Below are positions 55,108 to 64,000 of a stretch of DNA of 64,000 bases, in pieces; the first letter of the stretch is position 1; each line of letters begins with the position of its first letter. The position numbers were made by a program, and so were the translations under genes. This DNA is from Corythucha ciliata. Lineage: Eukaryota; Arthropoda; Insecta; Hemiptera; Tingidae. The notes under the pieces were generated by a model. The model worked only from the letters and a program-made list of their open reading frames with translations, was not told the DNA's origin and made no database searches. The DNA lies in NCBI GenBank assembly GCA_038030265.1, contig CM075937.1, positions 28,748,198 through 28,812,197 on the forward strand. Reading direction: 5' to 3'.

Positions 55108-57122
55108 TTGAGCGAAGTGTTAGTAGTTCTAACTGCCCAGATCGTTCATTTTCAGCTAGTCTTTTATCTTTCATTGTCTTATTTGGGGACCGACCACTTC
55201 AGCGACCCATATCACTCGAATCAGCATAGTTTAAAGGACGTGTGGTCAAATTTTGAGGCAATTCTGTCGCCGGACTTGGAAGCTGGGGTGGTAGGAAGTG
55301 TGAAAACTGCCAAGATCGTTCATTTTCAGCCAGTCTTTTATTTATCATTGTCTTATTTGGGGACCGACCACTTTAGCGACCCATATCACTCGAATCAGCA
55401 TAGTTTAAAGGACGTGTGGTCAAATTTTGAGGCAATTCTGTCGCCGGACTTGGAAGCTGGGGTGGTAGGAAGTGTGAAAACTGCCCAGATCGTTCATTTT
55501 CAGCCAGTCTTTTATTTATCATTGTCTTATTTGGGGACCGACCACTTCAGCGACCCATATCACTCGAATCAGCATAGTTTAAAGGACGTGTGGTCAAATT
55601 TTGAGGCAATTCTGTCGCCGGACTTGGAAGCTGGGGTGGTAGGAAGTGTGAAAACTGCCCAGATCGTTCATTTTCAGCCAGTCTTTTATTTTTCATTGTC
55701 TTATTTGGTACCGACCACTTCAGCGACCCATATCACTCGAATCAGCATAGTTTAAAGGACGTGTGGTCAAATTTTGAGGCAATTCTGTCGCCGGACTTGG
55801 AAGCTGGGGTGGTAGGAAGTGTGAAAACTGCCCAGATCGTTCATTTTCAGCCAGTCTTTTATTTATCATTGTCTTATTTGGGGACCGACCACTTCAGCGA
55901 CCCATATCACTCGAATCAGCATAGTTTAAAGGACGTGTGGTCAAATTTTGAGGCAATTCTGTCGCCGGACTTGGAAGCTGGGGTGGTAGGAAGTGTGAAA
56001 ACTGCCCAGATCGTTCATTTTCAGCCAGTCTTTTATTTTTCATTGTCTTATTTTGGTACCGACCACTTTAGCGACCCATATCACTCGAATCAGCATACTT
56101 TAAAGGACGTGTGGTCAAATTTTGAGGCAATTCTGTCGCCGGACTTGGAAGCTGGGGTGGTAGGAAGTGTGAAAACCGCCAAGATCGTTCATTTTCAGCC
56201 AGTCTTTTATTTATCATTGTCTTATTTGGGGACCGACCACTTCAGCGACCCATATCACTCGAATCAGCATAGTTTAAAGGACGTGTGGTCAAATTTTGAG
56301 GCAATTCTGTCGCCGGACTTGGAAGCTGGGGTGGTAGGAAGTGTGAAAACTGCCCAGATCGTTCATTTTCAGCCAGTCTTTTATTTATCATTGTCTTATT
56401 TGGGGACCGACCACTTCAGCGACCCATATCACTCGAATCAGCATAGTTTAAAGGACGTGTGGTCAAATTTTGAGGCAATTCTGTCGCCGGACTTGGAAGC
56501 TGGGGTGGTAGGAAGTGTGAAAACTGCCCAGATCGTTCATTTTCAGCCAGTCTTTTATTTTTCATTGTCTTATTTTGGTACCGACCACTTTAGCGACCCA
56601 TATCACTCGAATCAGCATACTTTAAAGGACGTGTGGTCAAATTTTGAGGCAATTCTGTCGCCGGACTTGGAAGCTGGGGTGGTAGGAAGTGTGAAAACCG
56701 CCAAGATCGTTCATTTTCAGCCAGTCTTTTATTTATCATTGTCTTATTTGGGGACCGACCACTTCAGCGACCCATATCACTCGAATCAGCATAGTTTAAA
56801 GGACGTGTGGTCAAATTTTGAGGCAATTCTGTCGCCGGACTTGGAAGCTGGGGTGGTAGGAAGTGTGAAAACTGCCCAGATCGTTCATTTTCAGCCAGTC
56901 TTTTATTTTTCATTGTCTTATTTTGGTACCGACCACTTTAGCGACCCATATCACTCGAATCAGCATACTTTAAAGGACGTGTGGTCAAATTTTGAGGCAA
57001 TTCTGTCGCCGGACTTGGAAGCTGGGGTGGTAGGAAGTGTGAAAACTGCCCAGATTCTTCATTTTCAGCCAGTCTTTTATTTTTCATTGGCAACAAACGG
57101 TTATCTAGACTGTCATGATTAA
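55108..57122 (+). repeat. Right 174-bp tandem array of element 2
   Basis: About 12 units (first one partial) matching the left array in inverted orientation; two landmarks (GGGGACCG at 55185 and 55359) give a period of exactly 174. Plus-strand open frames of 215 and 453 residues are separated by a one-base loss near 55705. Variant order is similar but not identical to the left array, so the arms have been partly homogenised or rearranged. Confidence 0.95.
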
Positions 57123-57310
57123 TAAGGTTAAAAGTATCGTATTTTGTTGTGTGTAGAACGGGATATAGTGAATATATAGTTAGTTAGCATCTTTATTTGC
57201 TTGCTTTAGAGTAGTTTTCCGGGGTTTAGAAAAATATTAGCGTCTGAATTTGCTGTTCATAGAATTGACCTTCCAAAAAGGGGCTAAAAGGGGGCTAAGT
57301 TCACGCCCGT

Positions 57311-57421
57311 AATATCATAAACTGTTGTTAGTTTATTTCTTTTGAGCCGAGCAAACCCAAATTTAAGAATCACAAGGTGTGGCCAAGTAGAAAAAACCCA
57401 CGTAACCACACCACACTGAAT
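57311..57421 (+). repeat. Probable copia LTR remainder
   Basis: Sequence after element 2 would continue the LTR interrupted at 42325; it ends perhaps at AATTCAACA (~57427). No second LTR is present for comparison. Confidence 0.3.
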
Positions 57422-57589
57422 TCAACATGATTCGCTAAGATCTAAATTGCGGGGGGTGTGTTGTTGGGTCATTTTGATCAGCGTCCCACCACTACAAAAA
57501 AGGAAGGTGTTTTTTTTGTGAATAATATGTATCGTTCGGTTTCTCTCGTTGTACCATTTTCCTCGATTCTGTTCGTCTCCCCACTGCAC

Positions 57590-57668
57590 TCTACAACAGT
57601 TAAGGCGTCGACTCTCATGTCCAGTTATCGTCTGCTGCGTGGGTTCGATTCCCACTACAGGATGGATT
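57590..57668 (+). repeat. tRNA-derived sequence (pseudo-tRNA or SINE head)
   Basis: Contains a good B box (GGGTTCGATTCCC) and an A-box-like AGTTAAGGCGTCGACTC about 35 bases before it, then CACTACAGGATGG. The 5' acceptor strand does not pair well, so a SINE head or tRNA pseudogene is likelier than a working tRNA gene. Confidence 0.55.
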
Positions 57669-57779
57669 ATTTGAACAAAAATGATATCTCACGTGTAAAT
57701 AAGTAAAGTGTGTGCTTTCGCCCTCTTCCACACCTGATGGTAGATGGACGTAAAATCCGGTTGGATTATTTTTCCATAG

Positions 57780-58243
57780 TTCTGATGGCTATAGACGTGG
57801 GAGCGTACGGTTAAAAAGGAGACTCGAGCGTATTTAGAGATTCTGCGCTTGGAAAACGGTTATATTCAGGCAATTTGAATCTTTCTGCGCCCAAGGTTTT
57901 GCCTGGCACCGACTCCGATCCCCAGCCATTCGTATTCGTTGGCGATGAAGCATTCCGTCTGCACACCAACCTTCTTCGCCCTTTTCCACAACGGAATCTA
58001 CATGCTCGTCGTCGTGTATCTGATCACCGGCTATCACGGTGCAGGCGATCCGTGGAATGTGCGTTTGGGGTACTCGCAAACAAGTTTAGAGTGCTCCACA
58101 CACCTATTCTCCTTCAGCCAGACAGCGCCGACGACGTCATCAAGGCTAGCTGCATCCTGCATAACTTCGTCCGCAAACGAGTCGGAGTGAATTTCGAAGA
58201 TGGTAAGTCACACCCTTTTGACGACCTCCTTCGGATGAAGTAA
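57780..58243 (+). pseudogene. PIF/Harbinger transposase C-terminal part
   Basis: Reads MAIDVGAYG, a stop near 57812, then GDSSVFRDSALGKRLYSG, PFVFVGDEAFRLHTNLLRPF, HRLSRCRRSVECAFGVLANK and DDVIKASCILHNFVR, ending at a stop at 58241-58243. This matches the C-terminal half of DDE_Tnp_4 transposases (Asp in VGAYG/GDSS context, Asp of DEAF, Glu of the ENAFG-like VECAFG). The N-terminal half is missing and one in-frame stop is present, so it is a remnant. Confidence 0.88.
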
Positions 58244-58249
58244 CGAACA

Positions 58250-58830
58250 TCAAGACAGCAACGTCAGAGAGAAATTCGCGAATTATTTCATGGGCCCTGG
58301 GGCAGTGTCATTCCAATCATCTTACATTTTTTAGCATCAATAGTACCAGTGAGCACAAGATTCGTACCATCCCCCCTTAGGCTTATTAATAGGTCACAAT
58401 CAATTTCTTTTCCCGATCACAACGTCTCCTTGCTAGGAAGCTCGCCTTTCGCCCTTTCTTACCAATCCCAATCAAAAAACGTGCAGTGTGACCGGCTCCC
58501 TTTGTTTCTTGATGTTCTCCTCTTTTTTCCTACTCAGATCGTACGATTCCTACGTACACGTGTGCACGACAAAAAATTCACTCCATGATGTCCTCCTTTT
58601 CATACGACTTTTTGTCGTGCGATCGCTCGGAAAAAACGTATAGTGTGGCCGTTGTTGAGGGAGTTCAGCACGTGGGGATTCCGCACCATACCTGGACAAC
58701 CCTTTTACAACTCTAATCCCATAATAAACGCGATACCCTGAAAGAGTTCTCCTTCCATTTCCTCTTCCTTTCTTTCTTGCCTACGAAGAAGGAAAGGTAG
58801 TAGCCGAGAAAACAGTCAGTTGAAAAAACA
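58250..58830. other. Non-coding, with a hairpin repeat near 58480-58670
   Basis: GTGTGCACGACAAAAAATTC faces CGACTTTTTGTCGTGCGATC; GTGCAGTGTGACCGG and TATAGTGTGGCC flank them. This resembles the phrase at 21080-21120. No gene. Confidence 0.45.
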
Positions 58831-58835
58831 AAAAA

Positions 58836-58990
58836 CTGCTGGTGAAAAATTTTTCTTCAGGAACGTCCGATGGTTTCGGTTCGAAAAACAGAAAGCTGCC
58901 ATTTTGTACAAGGGAACTCTATACCCTGTTCAACTTAAGAAAGACAATTTTTCGCGCAGGAAGGAGGTGCTAATAGTCCTTTGGAGGAAA
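58836..58990 (+). pseudogene. Sola-like/DUF7869 protein fragment
   Basis: Reads GENFFFRNVRWFRFEKQKAA, then ILYKGTLYPVQLKKDNF. It aligns with GENFFFRNVRWFRFEKRKAA and ILYKGTLDQNFPF of the intact gene at 15756-18053, then diverges. Only ~50 codons survive, in the opposite orientation to that gene. Confidence 0.85.
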
Positions 58991-59311
58991 AAGTAAGGAA
59001 GCGGTGGAATTGGAGTTTAGCAGCAGCGAAAAAAGGAGCTAACTGTACAAAAATGTTTTTATCACTGCTTAAAGCCGTTCAACCTATTATGTAAAATAGT
59101 GACAAAGCAAACAATTTAAATTTATTTCTGGCTAATTCTTATCAACAAACAAGGAAGATTAGTTTTCATTTCACAAGTTTTGACTAGGAGCTTTTTGGTC
59201 AATAAAATCACAAAAGAATAGTTTTCAAGTTTACATTTTTATAACACATCCAAATCGTTTTTTAACGAAAATAGTCTTTACAATGAGAAATGTTGATAAC
59301 ATTGTAATCTA

Positions 59312-59940
59312 CTATGAATTGTCTGTATCTGAACTGCTGCTTCCGTCACTCCCGCGAATAACCAATTCTGGTAAATTGTCGATCATTTCATCGACAATTG
59401 TGTCAACCTCCCAGAATTTTTGTTCTTCGCCCATGACGTGCCGCTCAAAATTAGCCCAATTATCAGGAGTTACTCGCTTCATGGCTTGTTCTAATAGTAA
59501 TTTAACACCTTTTATTTTAAAAGTTTTTTTTTTTTCTCTCACGTAGTCTTTTACCATGGACCAAACCATCTCAATGGGATTTAATTGATAATGGTAAGGG
59601 GGCAGCCTTGAAACAGTTTTATTTAATTTTTATGATTCTTCGTCAACGACGTATGTTTGTTAATTATGTTTAATTGACTTTACAATTTCGAGAAGCTCTG
59701 GCTTCAGCATTGATGATGATGCCTCTTTGTCTTTGCTTTGCAGCCATTCAAGTATGTCTGCCTTTTTCCACGATGAATTAGGAGTTTTCTCGCTCTTTAC
59801 CGAGCGATAGGGGGCGTTGTCTTTCACAATAACAGCTCGGTCATCCAGCGAAGGCAAAATCTTAATGAACCAAACCAGAAACGTGTCGCCACACATTTCG
59901 TCGAGGTAATCCGCTGATTTTTCTTCGATTCGAAGCATAG
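59312..59940 (-). pseudogene. DDE_3-type transposase remnant
   Basis: Minus strand 59938-59660 carries DYLDEMCGDTFLVWF, VIVKDNAPYRS (second catalytic Asp) and PNSSWKKADILEWLQSK. After a stop near 59630 the frame resumes with LPPYHYQLNPIEMVWSMVKD (third catalytic residue region; consensus PPYSPDLNPIE) and a C-terminal helix (KLLLEQAMKRVTPDNW), ending in an acidic Ser/Asp tail. The N-terminal DNA-binding part and first Asp are absent. Same family as the fragment at 6625-6895. Confidence 0.88.
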
Positions 59941-59974
59941 GAGTCCCTCTCGTACGAATCCAGCGTTAATGGCA

Positions 59975-60175
59975 ATGTGGAGGACAACATTCGTCGCCGG
60001 CATATGCGATGGCTAGCATTTCTTTAAACGCGAGCACAGCCCTTGCCAGGCATATACGAGAAACGGGGCCTCTTCCGTCTAGATGAGCCGAAGATTGTCT
60101 TCCGCAAACCAAATCTGGCTCGCCGCACGTTTAAAGAAATGCCAGCCATCGCATATGCCGGCGACGAATGTTGTA
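59975..60175. repeat. Inverted repeat with ~50-bp arms
   Basis: ACAACATTCGTCGCCGGCAT... on the left faces its complement on the right with about one difference, around a ~100-base centre. A hairpin of this length could be a small fold-back element. Confidence 0.8.
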
Positions 60176-60289
60176 ACGCGCGCGTGGAGGCGGCGGAGGT
60201 CTATTCGCGACTCGGCGACTTCTTGGAGGAGCCCCTCACCCACACTGAGAAAAATTACCTGTTAACGTTACTAAATTACACGTATCCCA

Positions 60290-61285
60290 ACTAGAAATTC
60301 TTGTTGATATAGGGACAGCAAGAATATTCTTAATACTTAACCAATTATGGTTAAAATTTCTGGTTCAGATTACTAAAATTTCTTGTTTACTTTGTTTCAC
60401 ATTATCGAAGCGGTTACAAGAAAATTCCTGTTCTACTTCACTTAAACTTCTGTGACATGAACAGTTTTTTTTTTACTTTGCCTACATAACCATTCGTTTT
60501 CGAAACAATGCCACTTATAATCAACGCCAACTTAATCTGTAATTCTAACTTATGAAAGGAATAACTCGAAACTGTCTTGCTGTTGCAGTTACAAGAATTT
60601 ATCGTTGTTATTGTCGAGCGTGTTTGTTGAACTTACAAGCCTTTCTTTACATGTGACATTCAGTATGGTGTCCACAATTGGATTTTACTGTTGCCACTTC
60701 AAACCGTTTTATTTTCTCAGCTAATTGACCTGTAATTTTGACTTCTTCGAGTAGCTCCATACACCTAGGTATGCTGTTAATATGAAATTATCGTTCTTGT
60801 TGCGACTACAAGAAATCGTGTAAAAGCGGTTGATGGGAGAGCGGGGAAGGGAAAGCCAACGAAATAATAGGCTGAAAATAATCAAAATCGATCAACTCGT
60901 TCCAGACAACTATATATTGTTATTAATTAATGTAAGAAACAAAAGCAATATAGAAATATATATATATAAAAACAAACAGCATTAAAATTCTAGGCGTAGT
61001 CCCTTAAAGTGATGTACGAACTTCCATTTGGGGAAACAAAAAAATGATGAGGGACAGGAAAAACTAAGTATTCGAAAAGAGCGTACATTATGTCTGATTT
61101 AGCGGAATTTTGAACTTCATAACAAGTTAATTTATCGTCATATCCAATGTTATCAAATTTGACAAATGTAAATGCAATTTTTCTTTTATCCCCATACGTG
61201 TAGATTTCGCTTACTCTAACAAATGTCTGTTAATCGTACTCGGTCACATCGTACAATAAAACTGTCCCTTTTTGGTATGTCATAT
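60290..61285. other. Non-coding stretch
   Basis: AT-rich; words such as ACAAGAAATT and CTTGTT recur loosely but no period is clear. No gene or RNA seen. Confidence 0.4.
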
Positions 61286-61288
61286 TGT

Positions 61289-63469
61289 TCACTTTAACCA
61301 CGAAACAGTAGAAAAGTTTTGAGAACCCATGAAATTAAACTGAATTTTCAACATCGATTGGAGATGGTTTTTAATATTTCCTGATGTTCCGTAGAAAATG
61401 GATGAAAAATCGTTATTCAGTAACAAATGGTTGACTTGTAGTTGGTGCTTTTTAACTAAAGTCAAACAAATGTTTCTTCTATTGAAAGAGGATCGAGCTG
61501 ACATTTTCGAAACACGATGCTTAGCTTCGAAGCGCATCGACCACATCTTTGAAGGAGGCCCTAGTCTTTTAGCTACAGACGGATAGTGGGTCAAAAAATG
61601 AAATTTGGGTTTCAGGTGTTTTTTGGATAATTCTAGGTACTGTTCATTGAACTCGGCTATTATGGTTTCGAGGGCAGTACAACTGGAAACACAAAGCGAT
61701 TTTGAGAGCAACATGTCCATGAGTTTACGAAGAGTGATGGTAAGTTGCCATAAGGGGTCGTTACTCGGAATAAAATCTCCAATTAGAAGGCCAAAATAAC
61801 GTACGAATGTGAGTGTTTCAGAAGCAGAAAACCCTGAACGAGATTTTCCCATACCAAACAGGGGGGTTTGGAGCCATGGTCTGGCCCAAAATCAAATCCA
61901 GAGATGCGATCGTTTAATACTTCGAGAGTAAATAATTTAAGATCGGAAACATACTTTACAAGCACGAAAGAAATAACATACTTAGCGCAACCTTCCAAAA
62001 AATCGTCCACAGCTGCCTGCTCGAAGAGGGAAAAATTTTTAACGTCCAGCCAAACACATTTATCTTTTATTCCCGTTTCAGAGACCGGCTATTGCAACCT
62101 GATTTGTTCGTTGTATTCTTCCTTGGTTCTTAAAAGGGAGCGATCTTCATAGCATTGAAATTTGAGATCTTCTTTTTTGACATTGCATATACGGCAAGGA
62201 AAATTTGAAGAAAAAGATTCCGTGAAGCCGAGGATGGAATGTAACCCGAGGTTGTCCCCCACAATAGCGCCTAACTGAAAGAATACAGTGCCATTGAAAT
62301 CATCTACATTTATTTCAACCCCAATTTCATTTAGAAAATTCAACTCTGCAATAACGGGTGCAAATACAACATTATTGCCAAATCTGGTTCTATCTGAAGA
62401 ATGAAACAAGCACGCAAGAAAAATGTGGGTAAGTTGAGAAGCCCACTTGACAGGAAGACATGGGATAGAAACGTACACAGCGCCTAACTTGTGAACACCG
62501 GAGCGGCTTCCCAGAACATTGCCAGATTCATAATCATCAAAAAATAAAAAAAGGGGTATTACCAAGCGATTATCGTTATTTTCATTATTTAACCAGAAAG
62601 ATCCTTGCACAAAATTTTCGAGGCTGCCGTTCACGGCCTGTTCATTAAGATATTTCATGTAATTCAATGTTTCTTTTAAGACAGAAGGTAGAGAAAAAAA
62701 AAGTTGTAAAACATGACGTAGAGGTATTACTTGTTCCGTACGTGAATATGGCTCCATAATGAGACGCCCGCCTTTTCTTTTTTCGTTCAGTCTCTGGCCT
62801 ATTACGATTTCTTGGGGAGGAATGTACGTCTTCGTTACTTCAGAAAAGTAAATTAGCCTCTTGTGTTCGCTACTTAAATTAGTTAATGGTGACTCTATGA
62901 CATCTGCAAGATTTTTTTTTACAGTCTCAATGTTACTAGAAGAAATTAAATTTGAGTTTTGCATGTCACTGATGCACTTTGATATGTCCGAAATCATGCC
63001 TTCTTTCAAAAATGTTTCTAATCCATTTATTACTTGGTCAATCGTATTTCTGGGAAGCAGTGGATTGGCGTAAAGGGAAGCAATGAACAAAGAGAACTTT
63101 TCAGTTAAGTTACCGGAAGGACGTTCACCGAACAAATCAAGGGGGCTTTGATGAGAAAAAACAGAAGTGGAAAGGTCTTGGGAGGGCGTATCATTTTGAC
63201 TACATCCTGGAAAAACGGAGCTAGCACTTTGGAGTGGGGCCCCCTGGTGAAGATAAATGTTTATGGCTGGACGGAGAACATTCAGGACTACTTTGATGGA
63301 AACGACGAAAATGACGAGTAAATGAATTTTTAGACCCGAATACTCTTGAACAACTGTTTTCTGCACACGTGTATTTTTTGAAATTATGTGAGCCATGACG
63401 CAATTGAAAATGGAGAAACAACCCTTTTAAACTCCCTGACGATTCACAGCAAATAAAACATTTAGGCAT
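61289..63469 (-). pseudogene. C2H2-finger transposase-like gene (unplaced DDE family)
   Basis: Starts at 63469 (MPKCFICCESSGSLKGLF) with two C2H2 fingers (C-x2-C...H and CAENSCSRVFGSKNSF...H). A frame change near 63240 leads into a ~380-residue region with FFDDYESGNVLGSRSGVHKL, AVYVSIPCLP, IFLACLFHSSDRTRFGN, VGDNLGLHSILGFTESF and FPCRICNVKKED. An in-frame TAG lies at 62089-62091, then VWLDVKNFSLFEQAAVDDF; a second frameshift near 61860 precedes SRSGFSASETLTFVRYFGLL and MRFEAKHRVSKMSARSSFN, ending at 61289. I recall this family as a repeated, transposon-like gene in many animals, but cannot name its superfamily. Three lesions suggest recent decay. Confidence 0.65.
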
Positions 63470-63470
63470 G

Positions 63471-63961
63471 TTAATCTTGGAAAACTGGAATGCCTACGTC
63501 CGATAGCAAAGTGTTAACCGTGGTAAAATTTTTGTCATACTGGCTTGAAATGCCATAAAACCCCTTTTGAATAAATGTCCAAACCGGTACACATTCCGTG
63601 GGGTATTTGGCATTCAATACGTTAATGATTTTAAAGCATGCGTCAACGGATTGCACTATTCCCTCCAATGCATAAAAATTATCGTTTACGACTACGTAAT
63701 AATTAAGAATTTCGTTAAGCGTGGGTCCAATAATTATAATGAAAGGCTGGAGGGTTTCCTTCAACTCTTTCATTTTTTCTCGCCTTCTAGATACCGTTTC
63801 TTTCAGCTGCGCTGCCGACCTCACGTGGGTAATAAATCCCTCTAGTGATTCTATTCTGGACGGCCTCCAAACATCTTTCTTTTTCGATTTTCGCATGGTC
63901 GTTAGGCTTAGAAGGTAAGGAATACTCATTAGCGCTACTAACGAAGAATTCTCTTCTCCAC
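63471..63961 (-). CDS. Partner ORF upstream of the C2H2 transposase-like gene (last exon)
   Basis: A terminal exon follows a splice acceptor (tgttttacag, exon from 63961) and ends at TAA 63471-63473, four bases before the ATG of the next ORF. Visible features: a Lys/Arg-rich start (KSKKKDVWRPSRIESLE), a helical part (RREKMKELKETLQ) and YVVVNDNFYALEGIVQSV, then VPVWTFIQKGFYGISSQYD. As far as I recall, such an ORF often precedes the finger-transposase gene in other animals. The 5' exons lie beyond the window edge. Function unknown. Confidence 0.5.
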
Positions 63962-64000
63962 CTGTAAAACACGCAGAATACTCATCAAGATGATATACTT

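Larger units (their letters stand above)
42326..57310. mobile_element. Giant fold-back MULE/Phantom-type element 2 (14.99 kb)
   Basis: Ends start ACGGGCGTGAACTTAGCC in inverted orientation. The outer 188 bases (42326-42513 and 57123-57310) are essentially identical in reverse. Next come arrays of about twelve 174-bp units on each side, giving inverted terminal repeats of ~2.2 kb, like Drosophila FB-NOF elements. Inside are an intact transposase-protease gene (50746-54147), a small four-exon gene (44681-46042) and several MITEs. The 9 bases on the left are TTAATATAT and on the right AATATCATA; they share only TAATAT if shifted, so a clean duplication is not visible. The target was a copia LTR. 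Confidence 0.88.

Noticed and set aside
42514..57122. 174-bp arrays as a CRISPR-like or coding locus
   Set aside because: Units are contiguous with no spacers, are mirrored at the ends of a transposon, and an open frame is expected fairly often when the period is divisible by three.
42326..57310. Maverick/Polinton (which also carry proteases and long inverted ends)
   Set aside because: No family B DNA polymerase, retroviral-type integrase, packaging ATPase or capsid genes; ends are tandem arrays and the transposase is MULE-like.
42317..57319. Clean 9-bp duplication for element 2
   Set aside because: TTAATATAT and AATATCATA share only TAATAT when shifted. I could not make a convincing duplication, so the boundary rests on the inverted ends alone.
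57590..57668. Functional tRNA gene
   Set aside because: B box is good, but the acceptor stem does not pair and the A box is imperfect; a pseudo-tRNA or SINE is likelier.
60043..60294. 83-aa ORF
   Set aside because: Its second half is one arm of the 59975-60175 hairpin and adjoining sequence; no motif.

Overview
The window looks like a repeat-rich eukaryotic intergenic or heterochromatic block, most likely from an arthropod. Evidence for this is the mix of element types (Ty3/gypsy, Ty1/copia, Jockey-type and other LINEs, piggyBac, PIF/Harbinger, Tc1/mariner, a Sola-like element, MULEs), GT-AG introns, AT-rich spacers and microsatellites. No host housekeeping gene, rRNA gene or CRISPR array was recognised. 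Nearly every coding stretch belongs to a mobile element, and most are broken. All calls come from reading the sequence and from family knowledge; no database search was run.

Layout. 1-4617: the 3' part of a gypsy element (RNase H and integrase, then a non-env 3' ORF), interrupted by a mariner-like element with ~540-bp inverted arms. 4618-5095 and 19953-~20446: a gypsy LTR split by a 14.85-kb transposon at 5096-19943. That transposon has ACGGGTGTGAAGTTAGCC ends, ~173-bp subterminal tandem repeats and a perfect 9-bp target duplication. Inside it are a decayed MULE transposase fragment, an intact small three-exon gene, and a nested 3.06-kb Sola-like element with an intact three-exon transposase-like gene. 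20.4-29.6 kb: LINE remnants, possible LTRs, a BESS-motif gene fragment hit by a palindromic insertion, and minus-strand gypsy pieces. 29.6-32.5 kb: two oppositely oriented Jockey-type LINE pieces. 32.5-35.3 kb: a minus-strand gypsy pol. 35.4-37.65 kb: a piggyBac pseudogene split by a Harbinger-type MITE. 39.3-42.3 kb: a copia pol and LTR.

42326-57310 is a second ~15-kb transposon whose ends (ACGGGCGTGAACTTAGCC) match the first in 16 of 18 positions. Each 2.2-kb inverted terminal repeat is an array of about twelve 174-bp units. Inside are an intact 1133-aa Phantom/MULE-like transposase fused to a Ulp1-type cysteine protease and a PHD-like finger, an intact four-exon small Gln-rich gene, and several nested MITEs. 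57.3-64 kb: a tRNA-like stretch, a PIF/Harbinger transposase end, a Sola-like fragment, a DDE_3 transposase pseudogene, and a two-ORF transposon gene pair on the minus strand.

The most notable system is the pair of giant fold-back MULE-type elements. They share terminal motif, size, repeat period and an LTR insertion site, and each carries an intron-containing accessory gene. The second could plausibly supply transposase that acts on the ends of both.
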